From: Gammaproteobacteria bacterium
GTDB lineage: Bacteria > Pseudomonadota > Gammaproteobacteria > Burkholderiales > Burkholderiaceae_C
DNA length: 64,000 nt
Reading direction: 5' to 3'
Assembly: GCA_018815325.1 (NCBI GenBank)
Contig: JAHIYE010000004.1
Coordinates: 82,591-146,590, forward strand
Both the position numbers and the translations under genes were made by a program. The first letter of the stretch is position 1, and each line of letters starts with the position of its first letter. The notes beneath the pieces are model-generated. The model searched no databases and had not been told where the DNA came from. It saw only the letters and a program-made list of their open reading frames with translations. Shown in pieces: positions 8,370 through 16,759 of this stretch.

Positions 8370-9224
8370 ATGAGCAGCCCCAACCTGACCGACTGGATCG
8401 GCCGCACCGAAACCGTCACCGACACCGTGACCGCAACTCCCTATGCCGCGTTGGCCGCCACCCTGGACCGCCCGCCCGAACGCCCGCCCCAGGGTACACC
8501 GCTGCCAGGCCTGTGGCATTGGCTGTATTTCCTGCCACTGCACAGGCAATCCCTCATCGGCGAGGATGGTCATGCGCAGCGCGGTGGCTTCCTGCCGCCG
8601 GTGCCGCTGCCGCGCCGCATGTGGGCTGGCAGTCAGCTCGTATTTCATTCGCCAATCAGCGTGGGTGACCAGATTTCGCGCATCTCCACCATCGAGCAGG
8701 TCACCGAGAAAAGCGGCCGCTCCGGCAAGCTGACCTTTGTGCGCGTCTGCCACGAGCTGCGCTGCAACCAGCAGCAGGATGTCGCTCTGACCGAGTTTCA
8801 CGACATCGTGTACCGCGAGGCGCCCAAGCCCAACGACCCCGTACCTGCGCCCCAGGCCGCGCCGGCCACGCAGACCTGGCAACGCAAAGTGGTACCCGAC
8901 GATGTGCTGCTGTTTCGCTACTCGGCGCTGACCTTCAACGGCCACCGTATTCACTACGATCGCAAGTACGTCACGGAGACCGAGGGCTACCCTGGCCTCG
9001 TGGTGCATGGCCCGCTGATCGCCACCCTGCTGCTGGACCTGCTGCGCGAGCACAAGCCTGAAGCGGTGCTGACCCGCTTCGAGTTCCGGGCCGTGCGGCC
9101 GACCTTCGACATCCACCACTTCTTTGTCTGCGGTGAGCCACAGGCTGACGGCAAGACATTCCGCCTCTGGGCCAAAGACCACGAAGGCTGGCTGACCATG
9201 GACGCCACGGCCGTCATCAAATAA
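8370..9224 (+). CDS. MaoC/HTD2-type acyl-CoA hydratase (3-methylfumaryl-CoA/mesaconyl-C4-CoA hydratase-like)
   Basis: A 284-residue double hot-dog protein with an N-terminal FAS1-like dehydratase domain (about 1-145, including MWAGSQLVFHSPISVGD) and a C-terminal hydratase half (FRYSALTFNGHRIHYD, then GYPGLVVHGPLIATLL). The asparagine/histidine pair of the second half (NGHRIHYD) matches the hydratase-2 catalytic dyad region. Relatives hydrate unsaturated dicarboxyl-CoA esters such as mesaconyl-C4-CoA. The ATG at 8370 is chosen because it follows the aldolase stop by 5 bases and starts the conserved domain; the open frame extends 20 codons upstream inside the aldolase gene. The exact substrate is unproven. 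Confidence 0.8.
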   Translation: MSSPNLTDWIGRTETVTDTVTATPYAALAATLDRPPERPPQGTPLPGLWHWLYFLPLHRQSLIGEDGHAQRGGFLPPVPLPRRMWAGSQLVFHSPISVGDQISRISTIEQVTEKSGRSGKLTFVRVCHELRCNQQQDVALTEFHDIVYREAPKPNDPVPAPQAAPATQTWQRKVVPDDVLLFRYSALTFNGHRIHYDRKYVTETEGYPGLVVHGPLIATLLLDLLREHKPEAVLTRFEFRAVRPTFDIHHFFVCGEPQADGKTFRLWAKDHEGWLTMDATAVIK

Positions 9225-9349
9225 GGTCCGACCCACGAATCCACTGCATCGCAGGCCTGGCGGCGCCTCGCCGGGATCGGCAGCGCATCTCACGCATTCA
9301 TTTCTCAGTTATTCCTCCACCTCTGCAACCTCACTTATCAGGAGCCCCC

Positions 9350-10696
9350 GTGGCATCAACCATCATCGATTCGAAAATCTTTGGCGACATCTTCAGTGAT
9401 GCCCGCATGCGGCAGGTCTGGTCGGACGAGAACCGTACGGCCAAGTACCTGGACATCGAACGCGCGCTGGCCAAGGTGCAGGGTGAACTCGGCATCATTC
9501 CCAAGGAGGCCGCTGCAGAGATCGTGCAAGCCTGCGACATCAACAAGATCGACTGGGACAAGCTCAAGGCCAAAACCGAGCAGATCGGCTACCCCATCAT
9601 TGCGGTAGTCAACCAGATCAATGCCAATTGCCGCGACGGCCTGGGAGAGTACTGCCACTGGGGCGCGACCACGCAGGACATCACCGACACCGCTGCCGTG
9701 CTGCAGATACGTGAGGGCTTGGCACTGGTCGAGCAGGATTTGAAGGACATCTCGGATGCGCTGGCCAGCCTCGCCAGGAAGCACCGCGACACCCCCATCA
9801 TCGGCCGCAGCAACCTGCAACAGGCCACGCCCATCACCTTCGGCTACAAGATGGCCAGCATCCTGGCCGGCATCGAACGACACCGTGAGCGCTTGCAGCA
9901 GCTCAAGCCGCGCGTGCTGGTAGGTGAGTTCGGTGGCGCCTCCGGCACGCTCTCCTCGCTCGAGACGGGTGCGATGGAAACCCAGGCCGGCCTCATGAAG
10001 GAGTTGGGCCTGGGTCAGCCGCTGATTTCCTGGCACACGGTGCGCGACAATTTTGCCGAGGTCGGCGCCTTCCTCGGACTGGTGGGCGGCTCACTCGGCA
10101 AGATCGCAATGGATGTGAAGCTCATGATGCAGACCGAGGTGGCTGAGGTCTACGAGCCATTTGCACCGGGCCGTGGCTCGTCCTCCACCATGCCGCAAAA
10201 GCGCAACCCGATTTCCTGCCTCTACATCCACGCCAACATCTCGGTGGTGCGCCAGCATGCGGCCGCACTGATGGATGCGATGGTGGCCGACCATGAGCGC
10301 TCGACCGGCCCCTGGGAGATCGAATGGGTGGCCATGCCAGAGATCTTCTGCCTGATGTCAGGGGCGCTCAAGCAGGCCAAGTTCATCCTCACGGGACTCG
10401 AAGTCGATGCGGGCAGAATGCGCGCCAACATCGACATGACGAACGGCCTGGTGATGTCCGAGGCGGTGATGATGGGGCTGGGTCCCTACATCGGCCGTGA
10501 ATACGCGCACGATCTGGTGTACGAGCTGTGCCGCGAATCGCTCAGGCAAAACCGCCCGCTGCTCGACGTGCTCGCCGAGCACCCCGAGATCAGCAAGCAT
10601 GTGGATCGCGCCAAGCTCGCCGGGTTCATGGACCCGGCCAACAACCTCGGTCAGGCCGGTGTGATGGTGGACCGTGTACTGGCCAGCCGCCGCTGA
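9350..10696 (+). CDS. Fumarase/aspartase-superfamily lyase (adenylosuccinate lyase / carboxymuconate cycloisomerase-like)
   Basis: A 448-residue, mostly helical homotetrameric lyase. The superfamily signature GSSTMPQKRNP lies near residues 282-292, and GATTQDITDT and GEFGGASGTLSS are the other two active-site segments. It starts at GTG, preceded by CAGGAG. The family removes fumarate or a related dicarboxylate from an amino or carboxy substrate by anti elimination. The housekeeping purB would normally be about this length too, but the context (aldolase, MaoC hydratase, CoA-transferase) argues for a catabolic lyase. It ends facing the GNAT gene. Confidence 0.8.
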   Translation: MASTIIDSKIFGDIFSDARMRQVWSDENRTAKYLDIERALAKVQGELGIIPKEAAAEIVQACDINKIDWDKLKAKTEQIGYPIIAVVNQINANCRDGLGEYCHWGATTQDITDTAAVLQIREGLALVEQDLKDISDALASLARKHRDTPIIGRSNLQQATPITFGYKMASILAGIERHRERLQQLKPRVLVGEFGGASGTLSSLETGAMETQAGLMKELGLGQPLISWHTVRDNFAEVGAFLGLVGGSLGKIAMDVKLMMQTEVAEVYEPFAPGRGSSSTMPQKRNPISCLYIHANISVVRQHAAALMDAMVADHERSTGPWEIEWVAMPEIFCLMSGALKQAKFILTGLEVDAGRMRANIDMTNGLVMSEAVMMGLGPYIGREYAHDLVYELCRESLRQNRPLLDVLAEHPEISKHVDRAKLAGFMDPANNLGQAGVMVDRVLASRR

Positions 10697-10718
10697 GACC
10701 CGGTGGGCCTGAGCTGGA

Positions 10719-10736
10719 CTCAAGCCCGGGCTTGAG
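10719..10736. terminator. Candidate bidirectional terminator between convergent genes
   Basis: Perfect 18-base palindrome, CTCAAGCCC followed by GGGCTTGAG, in the 48-base gap between the lyase stop (10696) and the GNAT stop (10745). There is no T-tract on either side, so intrinsic termination is uncertain. Confidence 0.35.
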
Positions 10737-10744
10737 CGCAGGGC

Positions 10745-11263
10745 TCAGACCAGGGCGCGCTTGAGCCGGACTTCCTCGACCTTGACCCCGCCCATGGGAA
10801 CGGTCTTGAGGCTGGACATCTCGCGCTTGAAACCGGCGAGCTCATGAAAGCGCACAGCGCGTTCGTTGGCCATGGGCACCCAGATCGTGACCTGGGTGCA
10901 GCCTTCTTCCTGCAGGCCTTCGCGTGCCGCGTCCCACAAGGCCAGGCCGACGCCTTTGCCCCAATAGTCCGGCAGCACGTAGATGTCCCAGATTTCGCCC
11001 ACAGTGGGCTTGGTGCCTTTGTCGCGTGAGCGGTCGAAGCCGACAAAGCCGATGAGCTTGTCGCCGTCGAGTGCCACCACCACCTGCGGCTCACTGTATT
11101 CGATGGCATCACGCCAGAAAGCCTGGCGCTCGATCGTCGAGACGGCGTTGATGTGTTCGTCGGGCACAAGACCCTGGTAAGCCGCCAGGCGGCTACGGGC
11201 CTGGATGTCGGAGACAGCTTTGGCATCCCGCTGCGTGGCGGGTCGGATGAGATAACTGGACAT
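10745..11263 (-). CDS. GNAT-family N-acetyltransferase
   Basis: A 172-residue acetyltransferase fold. SSYLIRPATQRDAKAVSDI is a standard GNAT start, and the acetyl-CoA pyrophosphate loop is in LPDYWGKGVGLALWDAA (about residues 94-110). The ATG at 11263 is preferred over an upstream in-frame start at 11383, because the extra 40 residues are not domain-like and would overlap the dispersed repeat region. The acceptor substrate is unknown; it could be a small molecule or a protein terminus. Confidence 0.82.
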   Translation of the reverse strand: MSSYLIRPATQRDAKAVSDIQARSRLAAYQGLVPDEHINAVSTIERQAFWRDAIEYSEPQVVVALDGDKLIGFVGFDRSRDKGTKPTVGEIWDIYVLPDYWGKGVGLALWDAAREGLQEEGCTQVTIWVPMANERAVRFHELAGFKREMSSLKTVPMGGVKVEEVRLKRALV

Positions 11264-11384
11264 GTAGTCTGACTTGAAGAATGGCGATGAAATTTTTTCG
11301 GGAGAAGGATTGTCGCCGCAAAATACGGCGCCTCCGCCAGAAGCCTGCAGCCGGATGAAGCGGCCTCGGCTAGGCCACGACATC

Positions 11385-11440
11385 TGCTACTCTTTTAATA
11401 GCTTAACACGCCGTATTTTCAAGGGCCAACTGTCATTTTT
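11385..11440. repeat. Dispersed ~56-bp repeat, copy 1
   Basis: Shares with copies at 19686-19740 and 61345-61400 the ordered blocks TGCTAC, ATAGCT, CGC, TATT, AAGGGC and CAT(T/A)TTT at the same spacing. This copy is intergenic, in the upstream region of the GNAT gene. The internal GCTA...TAGC can form a small hairpin. Confidence 0.7.
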
Positions 11441-11499
11441 CTCATCAAAATCCGATGGCTGGGGAATTTCCGCTGCCGGCCGCCCACCTGACGAGGGAA

Positions 11500-11520
11500 C
11501 GGGGCGCAGCCTGCGCCCCG
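11500..11520 (-). terminator. Candidate terminator after the Bug receptor gene
   Basis: Perfect 9-bp inverted repeat CGGGGCGCA / TGCGCCCCG with a 3-base loop, starting 15 bases after the stop at 11535 on the minus strand. The following sequence, GTTCCCTCG, has few T residues. Confidence 0.45.
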
Positions 11521-11534
11521 AGTCCACCTCCGGC

Positions 11535-12506
11535 TCAGTCGAGCTTGACGCCGGCGTCCTTCACGAGCTTGACCCAGAATTTCGCATCCTCACTGAGGAA
11601 GGCTGCGAACTGCTCGGGTGATGCCGACAGCGTCACATCCGTGCCCTCGCGTGCCAACGCCGCTTTCACACTGGGCTGCTGCATGGCGACCGTAGTGGCC
11701 TCAAACAATTTCCTGATGATGGGCGCGGGCGTGCCGGCCGGTACAAAAAGACCGTACCAGAACTCAATGCTGTATTCGGGCAGACCGGCCTCGGCCATGC
11801 CCGGCACACCGGGCACCAGGGACGTGCGCTCCCGCGTGCTCACCGCCAGACCACGCAGGCGCCCTGCCGTCACCATGGGCAGCACCGAAGGCGGCGTGCC
11901 GAAGGTCAGCTGGGTGTCGCCGGCAATCACCGATTGGATGGCCGGGCTGCCACCGCGAAACGGAATGTGCGTCATCTGCGCGCCAGTGAGCTGTATGAAC
12001 AAGGCAGCCCCCAGGTGCGGCGCCGAGCCGTTGCCCGAGGTGGCATAGTTCAAGGCACCCGGGTCTTTCTTGGCCTTGGCGATCAGTTCCTGTATCGAGC
12101 TAATGCCGATATTGGGGTTGGCAGCAATCACCAGCGGCGAACTCGTCACCTTGGTGATTGGCGCAAGATCGCGCGCCGTGTAGCCCAGCTTGGTGTTGAG
12201 CGCCGGGTTCACGGAAATGCTGCTCGGGCTGGCAATCAACACGGTGTAGCCATCGGGCGCCGATTTGGCCACGGCCTCGGCCGCGATGCTTGAGCCCGCG
12301 CCCGCCCGGTTTTCGATCACGATGGGCTGGCCCAGGGCTTTGCTCAGCGACTCGCTCATGGCGCGCGCCACATAGTCGGCGGCGCCGCCTGGCGCGAAGC
12401 CGACCACCAGCTTCACGGGTTTAGCGGGATAGGCCGGTGACTGGGCAGCCGCCCCCAGACTCAGACCGCTCAAAAAAAGTGCCGACAGAACGTTCAGGGT
12501 TTTCAT
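11535..12506 (-). CDS. Bug/TctC-family periplasmic solute-binding protein
   Basis: A 323-residue receptor with a signal peptide (MKTLNVLSALFLSGLSLGAAAQ, residues 1-22 given as two parts: MKTLNVLSALF and LSGLSLGAAAQ). The mature part has the family blocks VKLVVGFAPGGAADYVAR, IENRAGAGSSIAAEAVA and NYATSGNGSAPHLGA. Bug proteins bind carboxylates, usually for TctAB-type transporters, but are often orphan, as here. The ATG at 12506 is used because it begins the signal peptide; GGAGACAACACC precedes it. It is the last gene of the CoA-transferase operon, which suggests that the operon's substrate is a carboxylic acid. Confidence 0.9.
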   Translation of the reverse strand: MKTLNVLSALFLSGLSLGAAAQSPAYPAKPVKLVVGFAPGGAADYVARAMSESLSKALGQPIVIENRAGAGSSIAAEAVAKSAPDGYTVLIASPSSISVNPALNTKLGYTARDLAPITKVTSSPLVIAANPNIGISSIQELIAKAKKDPGALNYATSGNGSAPHLGAALFIQLTGAQMTHIPFRGGSPAIQSVIAGDTQLTFGTPPSVLPMVTAGRLRGLAVSTRERTSLVPGVPGMAEAGLPEYSIEFWYGLFVPAGTPAPIIRKLFEATTVAMQQPSVKAALAREGTDVTLSASPEQFAAFLSEDAKFWVKLVKDAGVKLD

Positions 12507-12556
12507 GGTGTTGTCTCCTTTTAGGTTTATTTCCGTCAAACTGACCCCGGCTTGCC

Positions 12557-13540
12557 TTAGCCGCCCGGGATGCCCAATACGATCTTGCCCAGATGCTGGT
12601 TGGCGTCCATCATGGCCTTGGCCTGGGCCAGTTCGCCAAAGGGGAACACCCTGTCCACCAGCGGCACGATCCGACCCTCGGTAACGAACGGCAGGATTTG
12701 CGACTTGAAGGCCGGTACGCCCTGCGCACGCTGATCGGCGCTGCGCTGCTTGTTGGACACACCAAAGAATGTCAGACGCCGCGCGTGCAGCGCCTCGATG
12801 TCGATTTCAGCCTTGAGCACGCCGTCGACATAACCGACCGTGGCATGCCGGGCCTGGAAGGCCATGCAGCGCACGTCCTCTGCAAAGACCGAGCCCCCCA
12901 CCGTATTGACGACCAGGTTCACGCCCTTGCCGTCAGTGGCCTGCATCACGGCATCGTGAAAATCTGCCTTGCGGGTGCACAGACCCACATCCAGACCCAG
13001 TGCCTTGAGACGCGCCAGTTTGTCCGCCGAGCCCGATGTGCCGATCACCTTGGCACCGAGCGCTTTGGCCATCTGCAAGGCCGCCACCCCCACACCCGAT
13101 GACACGCCATTGATCAGCACCCACTCGCCAGCGGCGAGATGCCCCTGCAGCACCAGCATGTCATGCACCACCAGAAAGGTCAGCGGCATGCTCGCGGCTT
13201 GCTCCCAGGACAGGTTCTCTGGCATGGGCATGGCCTCGCGCACGTCCATCAGTGCGTACTCGGAGAATGCCGCCGCACAGCGGCCCATGACCTTGTCACC
13301 CTCTTTGAGGCTGTTCACGCTATCCCCCACCTTGACGACCTCACCGGCGCCTTCCATTCCGATCGCCTTGGCAGCGCCGGACTTGCCGTGCAGTCCATGG
13401 CCGGAAATGAACTCGCCCCGGTTCAGCCCGGCTGCGTGCAGGCGGACCAGCACCTGTTGAGGGCCTGGCTCGGGCTGCGCCACCTCGCGCTGGTCAAGTT
13501 CAAAACCCTTGTCTGTCATCGTCATCCAGTAGGATTTCAT
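12557..13540 (-). CDS. Zinc-independent medium-chain (quinone oxidoreductase-like) NADP-dependent reductase
   Basis: A 327-residue MDR-superfamily enzyme. The GroES-like N-terminal half contains GLNRGEFISGHG and GMEGAGEVVKVGD. The nucleotide-binding half contains INGVSSGVGVAALQMAKALGAKVIGT. The structural and catalytic zinc cysteines of alcohol dehydrogenases are absent, as in the QOR group. The ATG at 13540 follows GAAGGAAG; the upstream extension is Lys/Glu-rich and not domain-like. It lies between the crotonase and Bug genes in one operon and could reduce an enoyl-CoA or a quinone; the substrate is unknown. Confidence 0.85.
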   Translation of the reverse strand: MKSYWMTMTDKGFELDQREVAQPEPGPQQVLVRLHAAGLNRGEFISGHGLHGKSGAAKAIGMEGAGEVVKVGDSVNSLKEGDKVMGRCAAAFSEYALMDVREAMPMPENLSWEQAASMPLTFLVVHDMLVLQGHLAAGEWVLINGVSSGVGVAALQMAKALGAKVIGTSGSADKLARLKALGLDVGLCTRKADFHDAVMQATDGKGVNLVVNTVGGSVFAEDVRCMAFQARHATVGYVDGVLKAEIDIEALHARRLTFFGVSNKQRSADQRAQGVPAFKSQILPFVTEGRIVPLVDRVFPFGELAQAKAMMDANQHLGKIVLGIPGG

Positions 13541-13583
13541 CGTTCGTTCTTCCTTCTCTTGTTTTGTCTTGTCTTTTTTCGCT

Positions 13584-14414
13584 TCACTTGCCGGTGAATA
13601 CTGGCTTGCGCTTTTCCATGAAGGCCTTGCGACCTTCGGCATAGTCTTCACTGTCGAAACAGCCCCGGATCAGTTGCTGGCACAGCGCCATGTCGAGTTC
13701 GGGCGAAGGCTTGAGGATTTCTGCCGTGATGGCCTTGCCCGCGCGGATGGTGAGTGGTGCGTTGGCTGCCATGGCTGAGGTGTACTCGGCCAGCAAGGCC
13801 GGCAGTTGCTCAGGCTCGCAAACCCGCGAGACCAGGCCCAGCGACCTGGCTTCCTGTGCATCAATCTTGCGGGCGGTGAAGAACAGGTCCTTCGCGGCGC
13901 CGGGCCCCACCAGGTCCACCAGGTTCTTCATGGCCGAGTAACGGTAGCCCAGGCCCAGACGAGCTGCGGGGATGGAGAACACCGAGTTGCTGGCCGCAAT
14001 GCGGATGTCGCAGCTGATCGCCACGTTCACGCCGCCACCAATACAAAAACCCTGGATGCATGCCAGCGTGGGTTTGCTGAACTGGTAGATGCCCATGAGT
14101 GCGGTCTCGGCCATGTGCTCATAGCGCGTCACAGCCTCACGCGCGGCCCGCATGTCCTCGAACTGGGAGATGTCAGCCCCAGAGACAAAGGCCTTCTCAC
14201 CCGCACCCGAGAACACCACGAGCCGCACGCGTACGTCGCGCTCGGCCTGGGCGAGCAGGGGTGGCACCGCCTCCCACATGTCGACCGACAGTGCATTGTG
14301 GCGAGCCGGGTTGTTGAATCGGATGTGCAGCGTGCTGGCATCCAGCCAGGTCTGCACCCGCTCGGTGGGGGACTCGTATGTTGTTGTCGTCGTTGCTGTG
14401 GTCGTCGTCGTCAT
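13584..14414 (-). CDS. Crotonase-superfamily protein (enoyl-CoA hydratase/isomerase-like)
   Basis: A 276-residue crotonase fold with the oxyanion-hole segments FVSGADISQFEDM (about residues 75-87) and CIGGGVNVAIS (about 122-132). The two catalytic glutamates of classical hydratases are not there: the GGGCE position is Asn (GGGVN), and the PE position is PA (SIPAARLG). It is therefore unlikely to be a standard 2-enoyl-CoA hydratase; an isomerase, lyase or hydrolase role is possible. Residues 2-12 are almost all Thr, from an ACG/ACA repeat. The start overlaps the CoA-transferase stop (TGATG), so the two are coupled. Confidence 0.85.
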   Translation of the reverse strand: MTTTTTATTTTTYESPTERVQTWLDASTLHIRFNNPARHNALSVDMWEAVPPLLAQAERDVRVRLVVFSGAGEKAFVSGADISQFEDMRAAREAVTRYEHMAETALMGIYQFSKPTLACIQGFCIGGGVNVAISCDIRIAASNSVFSIPAARLGLGYRYSAMKNLVDLVGPGAAKDLFFTARKIDAQEARSLGLVSRVCEPEQLPALLAEYTSAMAANAPLTIRAGKAITAEILKPSPELDMALCQQLIRGCFDSEDYAEGRKAFMEKRKPVFTGK

Positions 14415-15604
14415 CAATACACTCCTGCTGATTTCATGCGTGCCAGGTCGCTGGCCCCGAGGCCGAGCTCGGCCAGCACTTCCTCGGTATGCTCACCGCG
14501 GCGCGGTGCGGCGCGCGCGATCGTGCTGGGCGTGCGCTCGAGTTGCACGGGTTGTCCGACCAGGCGCTGAGCACCCAGGTGTTTGGACACCACGTCCTTC
14601 ACCATGCCCAGGTGCTGGATTTGCGGCTCCTCGAACACCTCCTGCAGATTGTTGATCAGGCCGCAGGCCACGCCACCGTCGTTGAGGAGCTTGATCCAGT
14701 AGGCACGATCCTGCAATGCCAGGCGACGGTTGATCTCGGCGTTGAGGGTGTCGCGGTTCACCGAGCGCCCCATCTTGTCCTTGTAGCGCTCGTCGCTGAC
14801 CCACTCGGGTGCGCCGAGGATGTCGCAGAAGCGCTCCCATATCTTGGAGCCGAACACCGCGATGTTCATGTAGCCGTCGCGGGCCTTGTAGACCCCGGTA
14901 GGGATGCTGGTGGGGTGGAAGTTGCCCGCCTGGCTGGCGACTTCGCCATCAATCAGCCAGCGCGAAGTCTGGAAGTCCATCATGTAGACCATGGACTCCA
15001 GCAGCGAGGTGTGCAGCCATTGTCCCTTGCCCGAGCTTTCGCGCTCCAGCAGCGCCACCAGAATGCCCTGCGCCGCAAAAATGCCGGCACACAGGTCGGC
15101 GATCGGGATGCCCACGCGCATCGGCCCCTGCTCGGCCAGCCCGGTCACCGACATCAGGCCGCCCATGCCTTGGGCGATCTGGTCAAAGCCGGGGCGCCCG
15201 GCCAGCGGACCGCTCTGACCAAAACCCGAGATGCTCGCATAGACCAGGCCCGGGTTGTCGGCGCTGAGCGCCTCGTAATCAATGCCGAGGCGAAACTTCA
15301 CATCAGGCCGGAAGTTCTCCACCACCACATCGGCGCCGGCAATCAACTGCTTGAGCACGCGGATGCCTTCAGGCTCCTTGAGGTTCAGCGTGATGGAGCG
15401 CTTGTTGCGGTGGGTGTACTGGTAGTCCGAGCCGTCCTGCCCACCCAGAGTGTCATCGCCGCGCATGTGCTCGGGCATCTGGACCTGGATCACATCGGCG
15501 CCCCAGTCGGCCAGCTGGCGGCAGGCGGTAGGGCCAGCCCGGACCTGGGTCAGGTCCACCACGCGGAAGCGTTTGAGTGCAGATGAGGCTGGCAGATGGG
15601 GCAT
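14414..15604 (-). CDS. CaiB/BaiF-family (class III) CoA-transferase
   Basis: A 396-residue class III CoA-transferase, which moves CoA between carboxylic acids through an aspartyl intermediate. It opens with FRVVDLTQVRAGPTACRQLADWGADVI, split here as FRVVDLTQVRAG and PTACRQLADWGADVI. The probable catalytic Asp is in GIPIADLCAG (about residue 168). The ATG at 15604 begins the conserved domain; further upstream the frame runs through the AT-rich control region and is not coding. It is the first gene of a minus-strand operon with the crotonase, MDR and Bug genes, divergent from a GntR regulator. It is likely the activating step of a carboxylic-acid degradation route. Confidence 0.9.
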   Translation of the reverse strand: MPHLPASSALKRFRVVDLTQVRAGPTACRQLADWGADVIQVQMPEHMRGDDTLGGQDGSDYQYTHRNKRSITLNLKEPEGIRVLKQLIAGADVVVENFRPDVKFRLGIDYEALSADNPGLVYASISGFGQSGPLAGRPGFDQIAQGMGGLMSVTGLAEQGPMRVGIPIADLCAGIFAAQGILVALLERESSGKGQWLHTSLLESMVYMMDFQTSRWLIDGEVASQAGNFHPTSIPTGVYKARDGYMNIAVFGSKIWERFCDILGAPEWVSDERYKDKMGRSVNRDTLNAEINRRLALQDRAYWIKLLNDGGVACGLINNLQEVFEEPQIQHLGMVKDVVSKHLGAQRLVGQPVQLERTPSTIARAAPRRGEHTEEVLAELGLGASDLARMKSAGVY

Positions 15605-15802
15605 CTGTGGATTCCGGTAAAAATTTAACGAAGCTGGAGTGTCTGTGTTTTTACACCAAAGTGTCAACACTTTTATACAAATAGAGAACACTTTTATCCC
15701 AACACCCGCAAAACCCGGCGCATCAGGTAGCATCCAGCCATCTACGCCAGCCCCACCAACCCGTCCTGTTTCCCTACTTTCTGTTTGCCCGCACCGCCCG
15801 CC
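15605..15802. promoter_or_regulatory. Divergent control region with candidate GntR operator
   Basis: An AT-rich 198-base stretch between the CoA-transferase operon and the GntR gene. It holds a perfect palindrome, AAAGTGT-CA-ACACTTT (15658-15673), and a direct repeat of AACACTTTTAT at 15666-15676 and 15687-15697, 21 bases or two helical turns apart. This is a good candidate binding site for the adjacent regulator, placed to control both directions. Confidence 0.55.
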
Positions 15803-16504
15803 ATGCCTGCCCCCAAATCCAAGCCCGCCCAAGGCCTGCCACTGCGCATTGCGGATGAGCTCAAGCACCTGATCTTCACAGGCGAGCTCCAGCCCGGTGA
15901 GCGCCTGAATGAAGCAGCGCTGGCACTGCGCATGGGCACAAGCCGCGGCCCGATCCGCGAAGCCATCCGCATGCTCACGGGACAGGGCCTTGTGAAGGCC
16001 GTGGTGAACCGGGGCGTTTTCGTGCGGCAGATTTCCGTGCGCGAGATGCTGGAGATCTATGAGCTAAGGGCCCTGGTGTTCGGCTTTGCCGCCGAGCGAG
16101 CCACCGAGCACCTCACTGACGCACACAGCCGGCAGTTTGAACGCCTGCTCGCCGAGATGGATGAAGCTTGCGAGACCCAGGATGCCGATCGTTATTACGA
16201 CCTCAACCTGCACTTCCACAGCCTGGTGATGCAGCTGTCGAACAACCAGCGGGCCAGCGAAGCCTACGATGATTATGTAAAGGAGTTGCACCTGTTCCGG
16301 CGGCGCTACTTCAATGCGCCGGGCAATATGCGGCGTTCCAATGTCGAGCACCGTGCCATCTACGAAGCCATCACCAAAGGTGCCAAGACCAGGGCCAAAT
16401 CGGCTGCCGAGCGCCATGTGCTGTCAGGCCGACAGCGACTGCTCGCCAGCATCGACGATTCCAGCCCCCTGTCCACCCAGTTGTCCGGCGCCAGCATGGC
16501 ATGA
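15803..16504 (+). CDS. GntR-family (FadR/VanR subgroup) transcriptional regulator
   Basis: A 233-residue regulator. The N-terminal winged helix contains LKHLIFTGELQPGERLNEAA and GTSRGPIREAIRMLTGQGLV (about residues 21-70). The C-terminal all-helical FCD domain includes LNLHFHSLVMQLSNN and VEHRAIYEAI, whose Asp/His residues usually bind a metal and a carboxylate ligand. The ATG at 15803 is preferred over a TTG 18 bases upstream. It probably represses the divergent operon and is released by the acid degraded there. Confidence 0.88.
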   Translation: MPAPKSKPAQGLPLRIADELKHLIFTGELQPGERLNEAALALRMGTSRGPIREAIRMLTGQGLVKAVVNRGVFVRQISVREMLEIYELRALVFGFAAERATEHLTDAHSRQFERLLAEMDEACETQDADRYYDLNLHFHSLVMQLSNNQRASEAYDDYVKELHLFRRRYFNAPGNMRRSNVEHRAIYEAITKGAKTRAKSAAERHVLSGRQRLLASIDDSSPLSTQLSGASMA

Positions 16505-16612
16505 AGACCACAGCGCCAACCTATTTCGTCAACAGACAGGTCGACGCTGCCATGGCAGCGGATAATGAGGGTCGCTCCACCGGAAGCGACATATCAACCC
16601 AGGAGATGGATC

Positions 16613-16759
16613 ATGGCTAAAGGTCAGCAAAACAGCAACAAGATGGTCAAGAAACCGAAGAAGGACACCTCACCTCCCAAAGCACCGTCGCTTGACGCTG
16701 CCGTGCGCCCCACCATCACCACCGTGATTCCAGTACGTGGAAAACTCAAGAACAAATAG
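16613..16759 (+). CDS. Small basic conserved hypothetical protein (48 aa)
   Basis: A 48-residue Lys-rich peptide beginning MAKGQQNSNKMVKKPKKD, with a Pro-rich middle and a basic end (VRGKLKNK). It has a good ribosome site, AGGAGATGGATC. Short proteins with a very similar MAKGQ-xSNKE-KKPKK start occur in many proteobacteria, without known function. The charge suggests nucleic-acid or ribosome contact. Its last 23 bases overlap the probable GTG start of the downstream kinase. Confidence 0.7.
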   Translation: MAKGQQNSNKMVKKPKKDTSPPKAPSLDAAVRPTITTVIPVRGKLKNK

